A stretch of DNA of 64,000 bases from Brevinematales bacterium (GTDB lineage: Bacteria > Spirochaetota > Brevinematia > Brevinematales > Thermospiraceae), in NCBI GenBank assembly GCA_013177995.1, contig JABLXN010000001.1, positions 62,001 to 126,000 on the forward strand, given 5' to 3'. Below, in pieces: positions 17,800 through 24,968 of this stretch. Positions within the stretch are counted from its first letter, which is position 1. Each line of letters opens with the position of its first letter. The notes beneath the pieces were generated by a model, which did not search any database, was not told the origin of the DNA, and worked only from the letters and a program-made list of their open reading frames with translations. Made by a program: the position numbers and the translations under genes.

Positions 17800-18294
17800 A
17801 TGGATGCGGTCATGACAAAGCCAATGGATGAAGCCATTGCTATTTTGAAAGAAGAGGTATCTCTTCTCCAGCGAGTCCTTTTTTTGGAAGAAAAAAAGTA
17901 TCAGGCTCTCAAAGAGGTAAATCTCGAGGATCTTATGAATATCAACGATCAGGAAGAACTTCTTCTCCAGGAAATACATGCGAAAGAAGAAAAACGCCAG
18001 CAGGTTTTTCACAAAATAAACCCGAAAGCAACGGACTTTCATGCCTTCCTCTCTCAGATAGAAGAAGAAACCGTACGAGAGTCCTTCCAGAACCTCTATA
18101 TTCAATTGGCTGAGCTTCGTGATCGCCTCAAGATGCAAAGCGAAGAAAATAAACACCTGATACAACTCAATAGCGAGATCATCAGTATGACATTAGGGCT
18201 TTTTCAGAAAACGCATGGAGAAACCTATCACTCTCCACAGGCACCGGCCAAACCAAGCCCCGGTGGAAGTTTCTTAGTCAATCACGTGGTATAG
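17800..18294 (+). CDS. flgN: FlgN-family flagellar export chaperone
   Basis: 164 aa, nearly all helical: MDEAIAILKEEVSLLQRVLFLEEKKYQAL, NLYIQLAELRDRLKMQSEENKHL and a flexible Pro-rich tail. This is the pattern and length of FlgN chaperones, which hold FlgK and FlgL before export. The gene is nine bases upstream of flgK, which supports the assignment strongly; sequence similarity alone is weak. Start preceded by AAGGAGGG. Confidence 0.8.
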   Translation: MDAVMTKPMDEAIAILKEEVSLLQRVLFLEEKKYQALKEVNLEDLMNINDQEELLLQEIHAKEEKRQQVFHKINPKATDFHAFLSQIEEETVRESFQNLYIQLAELRDRLKMQSEENKHLIQLNSEIISMTLGLFQKTHGETYHSPQAPAKPSPGGSFLVNHVV

Positions 18295-18303
18295 GAGGAA
18301 CGC

Positions 18304-20205
18304 ATGTTTTCCACATTTCACGGTATCGAAGTCGGAAAAAAAGGCCTCATGGCCAACAACACGGCCATCCAAACCATTGGTCATAACCTCGCCAATATTG
18401 AAACCGAGGGATACAGCCGTCAAAGGGTTCACCTCAAAACCTTCATTCCTATTTACGAACCAACCGCCAACCGTGTCGAGGTACCCGGCCAGATCGGTAC
18501 TGGTGTTGTGGTGGAAGACATCCAAAGAATTCGTGACCAGATGATCGATGACCGCATCTACTTTGAAAAGGCAGGGTTAGGTAATGCTGAAATGCGACAG
18601 CAGTTCCTCCATCAGATCGAGATGATTCTCAATGAACCGGATAGACCCAATATCCGAACCGTGATGGACGACTTCTGGGAGAGCATGCAAAAACTCGCCG
18701 CCAATCCTACCGAAAGAGCCGCTCGTGAGGAACTCATCCAGAGAACCAATACGCTCTCTGATACCTTCAGGCATACCTACAATTCTCTCCATGATCTGCG
18801 TGTTCGTGCCAATGCCCTGATTGAACAGCGTATCAGTGAAGTGAACCAGATAGGGGCAGAGATTGCCTCCCTCAACCTCCAGATTGTCAAATCAGAAGCC
18901 ATGGGCGACAATCCCAACGACCTCTACGATAGACGGGATCTTCTCATCGAAAAACTTTCCAAAATCATGACCATCAAGGTCGAAAGAAACAACCGTCATG
19001 AATACATCGTGTATATAGGGGCCGAAAACTTTGTCCAGGGAGGTCTCATCAATCCGATTAGCGGCGTAGGAAACACAGAAAATGAAGGCTTTGTCGATGT
19101 TCGCTGGGCTGATGGAAGACTTGTCAATCTTGGAAATGGAGAACTCGCCGGCCTTCTCATCGCCCGTGATGTAGACATCAAAAACGCCATTGAAAACATC
19201 AATACCTTAGCCATCAATCTCATGGATAGCGTCAATGAAGTCCATAGAGACGGTTTTGGCCTCAACCTTTCCACCAATCTCCCCTTTTTCAAAGAGGTTC
19301 CCCTCTCTCCCTATGCCAACGGGGATTACGACTTCAACAAAGATGGAAACATAGATGGCGTGGCCATTTTCCGTGTTACAGGACGAGAGAAACTCACCCC
19401 GGAAACCACCATCGGTAGTGCTGGAGTTCTCAACTTTGGTCCAACCTATCCCAATGGCCAGGATGTGCTCGTCACCTACAACCCCAATGATACCATCAAG
19501 GATATCATTGATCGCATCAACAAATCCGACGCCGGTGTAGTCGCCTACCTCAATCACAAGGGACAGCTCGGGTTCCGTGCTCGATTCCCGCTCTCAGACC
19601 AGCATCCTGAATTTGTTATCCGACACTTAGAAGATTCCGGAAACCTCTTAGTCGGCATTGCTGGTCTTCTCACCCAGAGTGGCCCGGCAGGGGCTTTTGA
19701 CTACCAGAATCCCGGCGGCATTGTGGCTCTCAATGTTCCTCGGGAACAGATTGGTTTCACCCCAAAAGAAAACCCATCCTTCTGGATGGCCATCAATGAT
19801 CAGCTGGTGTACAATCCCGATAACATCGCGGCGGCTGGTGGTATCGATATGGATGGTGATGGGAGCCCCGATCGTATCAGCGGGACAGGAGACAACCGTA
19901 TTGCCCTTGCCATGGCTGAACTTCGCCATAAGCCCGTCATGATCGAGCGACAGGCCACCTTTGGAGACTATTTCAAGTCCATCATTGGTGACTTTGGAAC
20001 CCGTTCTGAATCCGCTCGCATCAGCAAGGAGAAAAATGAAGCCGTGGTCACCAGCCTCCTCAATCTCAGGGAACAAATCAGTGGGGTTAACGTGGACGAA
20101 GAACTTTCCAAACTGCTCATGTTTCAACATGGCTACAATGCTTCGGCTCGTATGGTCACCACGGTGGATAGAATGATAGAAACCATCCTCAGGATGGGGG
20201 CATAA
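18304..20205 (+). CDS. flgK: Flagellar hook-associated protein 1 (FlgK)
   Basis: 633 aa. N-terminal MFSTFHGIEVGKKGLMANNTAIQTIGHNLANIETEGYSRQRV is the rod/hook-type D0 motif, and the C-terminal DEELSKLLMFQHGYNASARMVTTVDRMIETIL is the matching C-terminal coiled coil. FlgK forms the first hook-filament junction. The variable centre carries two Ca-binding-like acidic loops, DYDFNKDGNIDG (about residues 341-352) and DMDGDGSPD (about 515-523). Ribosome site TAGGAGGAACGC precedes the ATG. Confidence 0.97.
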   Translation: MFSTFHGIEVGKKGLMANNTAIQTIGHNLANIETEGYSRQRVHLKTFIPIYEPTANRVEVPGQIGTGVVVEDIQRIRDQMIDDRIYFEKAGLGNAEMRQQFLHQIEMILNEPDRPNIRTVMDDFWESMQKLAANPTERAAREELIQRTNTLSDTFRHTYNSLHDLRVRANALIEQRISEVNQIGAEIASLNLQIVKSEAMGDNPNDLYDRRDLLIEKLSKIMTIKVERNNRHEYIVYIGAENFVQGGLINPISGVGNTENEGFVDVRWADGRLVNLGNGELAGLLIARDVDIKNAIENINTLAINLMDSVNEVHRDGFGLNLSTNLPFFKEVPLSPYANGDYDFNKDGNIDGVAIFRVTGREKLTPETTIGSAGVLNFGPTYPNGQDVLVTYNPNDTIKDIIDRINKSDAGVVAYLNHKGQLGFRARFPLSDQHPEFVIRHLEDSGNLLVGIAGLLTQSGPAGAFDYQNPGGIVALNVPREQIGFTPKENPSFWMAINDQLVYNPDNIAAAGGIDMDGDGSPDRISGTGDNRIALAMAELRHKPVMIERQATFGDYFKSIIGDFGTRSESARISKEKNEAVVTSLLNLREQISGVNVDEELSKLLMFQHGYNASARMVTTVDRMIETILRMGA

Positions 20206-20219
20206 CAAGGAGGTAGTGT

Positions 20220-21470
20220 ATGTTAGGAAGAGTGACCCAGGGATACATGAAACAGGATTTTGATTATAACCTGCACAGAAGACAGACCGAGATGCAGAGT
20301 GTGGAACGCCAGCTTGCCTCTGGTATGAGAGTGAACCTCCCCTCTGATGACCCTGTGGCCAGTATCAACTTCATGGATTATGATAGTCGTCTCAAGGAAA
20401 TGTCTGTTTACAGGTCTCAAATCAGTTTTGCCCAGTCCAAACTCAAGACCATCGATTCCTCGCTTGATACCGTAACCCAAATTCTCCAGCGGCTAAGAGA
20501 ACTCGCCGTTCAAGCAGCAAACGGTGTCTATACCAAGGAAGAACGAGAGAAAATCGCCGTTGAAGTGGATCAACTTACGCGGGAGATTTTAGCCCAGGCC
20601 AATAGTTATTACAAGGGAGAAGCCCTCTTTGGGGGCACCATGGTTTTTGACACTCCCTTCAAGGCGCAATATCGCATCAACGAACAAACAGGGATTGAGT
20701 TTCTCGAAGACGTACGTTATATTGGAAACTCTCAGGCCCAACTTCTGGAGGTTGAACGTTCGATCAAGATTACCATGTCTCAGCCGGGAAACCAGATCTT
20801 CTGGGCACAGGATATGGGCATTTATTCCACCATCTCCGTTTCAGGATATACCGCTCCAAAAGATTCCAAGATCGTCATTGATGGACACGAGATCCAGATT
20901 CGTGCAGGGGATAACATTGAAACCATTGCCAACAAAATCAATGGAGCAGGACTTGCCGTGAAGGCATCCATCCAGACCCAGGCCGGATCAAGCTTCTTCT
21001 CCATTGAGACCACCAGCCCCCACCAGGTGGTGATGTATGACATGGAGGGAGGAAGTGTCCTCCAGGACTTAGGACTGGTAGATAATGGGATGTATCCCCC
21101 TTATAACTATTCACCAGCCGCGCGGGTCTATACCGGAAGTATCTTTGATGTTCTCATCGACTTCCGAAAGGCTCTCTTGGACGATAACATCCACCAGATT
21201 GGAGGAACAGCGATTGCCGGCATCGACCAATCCCTGGAAAATCTCTTGCGTTATAGAGCCAACCTCGGGAGTGTATCTTCTCGACTCGACATCATCAACG
21301 AACGCTTCCTTGCCGATGAGGTGTACATCACAGAAGCCAAAGACAATGCTGTGGCCACTGATATTCCGCGCACGATAACGAAACTGAAGATGTTAGAGTT
21401 TTCCCATGATGTAGCTCTCAATATTGGAGCAAGAATCCTTCCAAAAACGCTATTAGACTTTTTGCGCTAA
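20220..21470 (+). CDS. flgL: Flagellar hook-associated protein 3 (FlgL)
   Basis: 416 aa. N-terminal segment QTEMQSVERQLASGMRVNLPSDDPVASINFMDYDSRL is the flagellin-like D0/D1 helix of FlgL, with LRELAVQAANGVYTKEER continuing it; the C-terminal FLADEVYITEAKDNAVATDIPRTITKL is the closing coiled coil. It is the second hook-filament junction protein. Directly follows flgK (14-base gap, AGGAGG). Confidence 0.95.
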   Translation: MLGRVTQGYMKQDFDYNLHRRQTEMQSVERQLASGMRVNLPSDDPVASINFMDYDSRLKEMSVYRSQISFAQSKLKTIDSSLDTVTQILQRLRELAVQAANGVYTKEEREKIAVEVDQLTREILAQANSYYKGEALFGGTMVFDTPFKAQYRINEQTGIEFLEDVRYIGNSQAQLLEVERSIKITMSQPGNQIFWAQDMGIYSTISVSGYTAPKDSKIVIDGHEIQIRAGDNIETIANKINGAGLAVKASIQTQAGSSFFSIETTSPHQVVMYDMEGGSVLQDLGLVDNGMYPPYNYSPAARVYTGSIFDVLIDFRKALLDDNIHQIGGTAIAGIDQSLENLLRYRANLGSVSSRLDIINERFLADEVYITEAKDNAVATDIPRTITKLKMLEFSHDVALNIGARILPKTLLDFLR

Positions 21471-21558
21471 AGAAGGAAACCAATGAAGAAAAAACTCTTC
21501 ATTTTCTTGAGAAATTTTTTATTTCTGGTTAAAGTATAAGAGGAAAAGGGAGGTCCCT

Positions 21559-22008
21559 GTGGAAACCATCAAAACCAAGGCATACGGTGAGATTCAGGTT
21601 GATCCCTCGTCTATAATTCTCTTCAAGAGAGAGATTCTCGGCTTTGAGGGACTCACCAAGTATTATCTCATCGAAATGGGAGACTTGCCGAATTTTTACT
21701 GGCTTCAATCAGCCGAAGAACCTGAACTCGCCTTTGTTGTGGTCAATCCCAGACTCTTTCAGGAGGACTACAAGCTTGTACTCGATGAAATTGACTGGGG
21801 GCTTTTGGAGGTTGGTCCCAACGATGAAGTGATCGACTTTGCTATTGTAAACATCCCTGAAGACATCCACAAAATGACCATGAACCTCTTGGGTCCCATT
21901 GTGATCAATGCCACAAAACGTATTGCCATCCAGGGTATTTCGATGAACAATTCCTACGGAACCAAAGTACCCCTGTTTTCCAAAGAACTTACACCGACAC
22001 ACACATAA
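21559..22008 (+). CDS. fliW: Flagellar assembly factor FliW
   Basis: 149 aa, GTG start with GGGAGG five bases upstream. FKREILGFEGLTKYYLIEM, FYWLQSAEEPELAFVVVNP and VNIPEDIHKMTMNLLGPIVINATKRIAIQ are diagnostic. FliW binds flagellin and, when free, inhibits CsrA, coupling flagellin synthesis to export. The fliW-csrA pair next to flgL matches that partner-switch circuit. The ribosome site lies within the self-complementary GGGAGGTCCC, nearly repeated before csrA. Confidence 0.95.
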   Translation: METIKTKAYGEIQVDPSSIILFKREILGFEGLTKYYLIEMGDLPNFYWLQSAEEPELAFVVVNPRLFQEDYKLVLDEIDWGLLEVGPNDEVIDFAIVNIPEDIHKMTMNLLGPIVINATKRIAIQGISMNNSYGTKVPLFSKELTPTHT

Positions 22009-22021
22009 AGGGAGGGTCCTC

Positions 22022-22273
22022 GTGCTTGTTTTATCGAGGAGGGAAGAAGAATCCATCATCATCGATGACACCATTGAAATCAAGATTGTTGGTATCAAGC
22101 AGGATCAGGTGAAGATTGGTATCATCGCTCCGAAAAATGTCAAAATCTTCCGAAAAGAAGTTTACGAGGAGATCCAGGCAGCCAACAAGGCCGCTGCAGC
22201 GAGTGCTCTCCCTGTTGAGGATCTGAAAAATGTTCTCAAGAAAGATAAAAAGACCGAAGGAGGCCGCTCATGA
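22022..22273 (+). CDS. csrA: Carbon storage/translation regulator CsrA
   Basis: 83 aa, GTG start. MLVLSRREEESIIIDDTIEIKIVGIKQDQVKIGI... is the canonical CsrA N-terminus with Arg6/Arg7, and the RNA-contacting C-terminal helix KNVKIFRKEVYEEIQ is present; a longer Lys-rich tail follows. CsrA binds GGA motifs in mRNA leaders to block translation. The stop overlaps the next start (ATGA). Confidence 0.97.
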   Translation: MLVLSRREEESIIIDDTIEIKIVGIKQDQVKIGIIAPKNVKIFRKEVYEEIQAANKAAAASALPVEDLKNVLKKDKKTEGGRS

Positions 22274-22491
22274 TTTCACCAGAAAAAATGGAACTCCTCA
22301 AATATTATAACAAGGGTCTGGATCTCTATCGAAGTCGCTCCTTTGCTGAAGCCAAGACCTACTTCCAGAAGTGCCTTGAGATTGTCCCGGATGATGGTCC
22401 CTCTCAACTCTACATAGAACGGTGTGATTACTTCATCAAGAATCCACCTCCTCCCGATTGGGATGGGGTCTTTGTGATGACCACCAAATAA
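22270..22491 (+). CDS. Small TPR-type protein, 73 aa
   Basis: One TPR unit (ELLKYYNKGLDLYRSRSFAEAKTYFQKCLEIVPDDGPS) followed by YIERCDYFIKNPPPPDWDGVF. The same ending is familiar from the C-termini of spirochaete adenylate/guanylate cyclase proteins, so this may be a free-standing version of that module. Four-base overlap with csrA and 25 bases before the bactofilin gene suggest operon membership. Function unknown. Confidence 0.75.
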   Translation: MISPEKMELLKYYNKGLDLYRSRSFAEAKTYFQKCLEIVPDDGPSQLYIERCDYFIKNPPPPDWDGVFVMTTK

Positions 22492-22516
22492 TAGCAATAA
22501 ATAAAAAGGAGGAACT

Positions 22517-22870
22517 ATGGCACCCAATATTGATCGTTATCGTGATTATCCGACCGTTACTCGTTTGAGTAATACTTCTCAGTGGTCCGGAACCATACGT
22601 TTCAAGACCTCTCTCCGGATTGACGGAGACTACGAAGGCAAAATCGATGCGCAAGGGCTTCTTGTCATCGGACCAAACGCCAAAATCAAAGGAGACATCA
22701 TCTGCGACGAGGTGATTGTGGGTGGGGAGATCCACGGCAATATTCACGCCCGTAAACGTCTCGAACTTTTTGAAACAGCCAAACTGTACGGAGATATCAA
22801 AACACCCAAGCTCAAGATGGAAGACGGGGTTATCTTCCAGGGTAAGTGTGAAATGCTTTCCAATTCCTGA
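22517..22870 (+). CDS. Bactofilin
   Basis: 117 aa. The core from about residue 25 to 105 is the bactofilin beta-helix: SLRIDGDYEGKIDAQGLLVIGPNAKIKGDIICDEVIVGGEIHGNI with hexapeptide-like repetition. Bactofilins polymerise into filaments that organise cell shape or envelope sites; in spirochaetes one influences helical shape and motility. Its place at the end of a flagellar operon fits. AAGGAGG precedes the ATG. Confidence 0.93.
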   Translation: MAPNIDRYRDYPTVTRLSNTSQWSGTIRFKTSLRIDGDYEGKIDAQGLLVIGPNAKIKGDIICDEVIVGGEIHGNIHARKRLELFETAKLYGDIKTPKLKMEDGVIFQGKCEMLSNS

Positions 22871-22967
22871 TCCCCTTTTTTAAGGGCTCTCTTACCCTTT
22901 TTCTTCCCCTCAGTTGCTCAGTTTTCCCCACCATGTCTTCCACAAAGATACCATAAAGGGAGGGAAA

Positions 22968-24956
22968 ATGCACTTTTCAAAGGTTTTTCATCTTCCTCTC
23001 ACGGATCCCCTCCTCATTTTTCTTCTTCTTTTAGGAAGTGCTTTTTTCGTTCAGATAGTGAGTAGAAAGACAAAAATCCCGGATATTATTGGACTTATTC
23101 TCATCGGAATGGTTATCGGTCCCTCAGGCCTGAGTATTCTCCAGAGAAACGAAATCCTCAAGCTCTTTTCTACCGTGGGGCTTCTTCTCCTGCTTTTTTT
23201 AGCCGGCTTGGAAATTGATGAAAATACCCTGAAGAAAAATCAACAAAAAAGTTTCATCTTTGGGGTCTTCACCTTTTCTTTTCCGCTACTTTTAGGTTTT
23301 TTAGGGGGATATTTTCTCTTCCGCTTCAATTTTCTCACCTCCCTTCTCTTTGCCTCTCTCTTTGCTTCCCATACCCCCCTCACCTTCTCCCTTCTCCAGA
23401 AAAAAAAGGTCTCTCACGATGAATCGGTGAGCACCACCATTGGGGGAACAGTCCTGACCGATATTGCGGCTCTGCTTATTCTGGCCATTACTGTCGCCAT
23501 TTACAGAGGAGAATTCGGGGCCGGTCTTGTCCTTCAAATGAGCCTCTCTTTTGCCCTTTTCTTTCTCCTGACCATCTTTCTCCTCCCTGCCTGGGTGGGA
23601 ATTCTCTACCGAAAACTGGAAAAAAGAGACGACCTTCTCTTTCTCTTCACCTTGATTCTAGTCTTCGGGTTTGGAGTTTTAGCTGAAATCGCCGGTATTG
23701 AACCCCTTGTGGGCGCTTTTCTTGCTGGAATAGGAATCAGTCGTTATATCGCCCAGGTCTCTCCGCTGGCCAATCGTCTGCATTTCTTTGGAAATGTGCT
23801 TTTTATTCCCGCTTTTCTGATAGCCGATGGGATGCTTATCGATCCTCTCTCCTTTTTTTCTGATCCCCGTTCTTTAGGTATGGCTCTTTTTATGACGTTC
23901 TGTGTGATCATTTCAAAATGGTTGGCCGCTTTTCTCTCTTCTCGTCTTTTTGGCTGGAAAAAAGCCCAACAGTTAGTTATGTTTGGTCTCTCCATCCCTC
24001 AAACAGCAGTTACCTTGGCCGCTGTTGTGGTAGGATACGAAATCGGGATGTTCGATAACGCTGTTTTGAATGGCTCGATCGTGATGATTCTCTTGTCGGT
24101 CATTATCGGTTCAATTATCACAGAAAAGGGAGCTGATGGACTTCTTTCGGATTCTGCCCCTGTCTCTCTCTCATCACCCCTTGTTCTCATAAGTCTCCTT
24201 GAATCACCGAAAAACATCCAGAGAACATTAGAATTAGCCGTAAACCTCCATGAGACGGCTTCTGTTTTTGTGCTTCCTCTTTTCCCTCGTGAAACCACAA
24301 AAGATGAATCCCCTTTTTCCACCCTTCGTGAAGAAGTCGCCACCTATGCTCTTGCCACAGGAAAACCTGTGGAAATCCTTTTGCCTTCTTCTCCCAATAT
24401 CAAAAAGGGAATTCTCTCGTTTCTCACCACCCACCCTACTACCGATATTTTCCTCTCCTTTTCCCCCACTTCCTCTATGATAACCCCAAAAACCCTGTAC
24501 CTGATGAAAAAAATTCTTTTTTCCCCCTCCTCTCCTTCCATTTTCATTCCCCATCTCACCCAATCCTTTTCTACCTTTGAAGAAGTTGTTCTTCTCGTTT
24601 TTGATAACGACCTCTCCCCTGCTGACCTGAAAAGCCCTCTTGAGAGAGTCTCTCACTTAACCAAAGCCACAAGGGCATCCCTCGTGATCGCCGCTCCTCC
24701 AAAAACCCTCTCGTCTATCCAGAAAACCTTCTCTTCCTCCCCCAGTGGAATATTCTTCACCCCAAAAGAGACCAGCGATCCTCATGCCCTCAAGGAAATT
24801 ATTTCTTCTTCCTCAAATGCTCTTTTTGTCATTTTCTCGCTGGTAAAAAACAGACAAGTCCCTTTCTCAAACTTCGCCACAGTTTTCTCTTCTCTTGGGC
24901 CCCCTTTGAAACAAAAAGACTATCTTTTCTTTTTTTCCACGAAAAAGAAAATCTGA
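22968..24956 (+). CDS. CPA2-family Na+/H+ (or K+/H+) antiporter
   Basis: 662 aa from 22968 (AAGGGAGGGAAA before the ATG). Residues about 10-390 contain a dozen transmembrane segments of the KefB/NapA-like exchanger fold, with LGSAFFVQIVSRKTKIPDIIGLILIG, FLAGLEID, TDIAALLILA (the ion-binding Thr-Asp) and GIEPLVGAFLAGIGIS. The last ~260 residues form a cytoplasmic domain resembling paired USP-like folds (LLVFDNDLSPADLKSPLERV). It exchanges cations for protons across the inner membrane. Converges with the sensor kinase gene. Confidence 0.88.
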   Translation: MHFSKVFHLPLTDPLLIFLLLLGSAFFVQIVSRKTKIPDIIGLILIGMVIGPSGLSILQRNEILKLFSTVGLLLLLFLAGLEIDENTLKKNQQKSFIFGVFTFSFPLLLGFLGGYFLFRFNFLTSLLFASLFASHTPLTFSLLQKKKVSHDESVSTTIGGTVLTDIAALLILAITVAIYRGEFGAGLVLQMSLSFALFFLLTIFLLPAWVGILYRKLEKRDDLLFLFTLILVFGFGVLAEIAGIEPLVGAFLAGIGISRYIAQVSPLANRLHFFGNVLFIPAFLIADGMLIDPLSFFSDPRSLGMALFMTFCVIISKWLAAFLSSRLFGWKKAQQLVMFGLSIPQTAVTLAAVVVGYEIGMFDNAVLNGSIVMILLSVIIGSIITEKGADGLLSDSAPVSLSSPLVLISLLESPKNIQRTLELAVNLHETASVFVLPLFPRETTKDESPFSTLREEVATYALATGKPVEILLPSSPNIKKGILSFLTTHPTTDIFLSFSPTSSMITPKTLYLMKKILFSPSSPSIFIPHLTQSFSTFEEVVLLVFDNDLSPADLKSPLERVSHLTKATRASLVIAAPPKTLSSIQKTFSSSPSGIFFTPKETSDPHALKEIISSSSNALFVIFSLVKNRQVPFSNFATVFSSLGPPLKQKDYLFFFSTKKKI

Positions 24957-24968
24957 ACTCCTTTCTTC

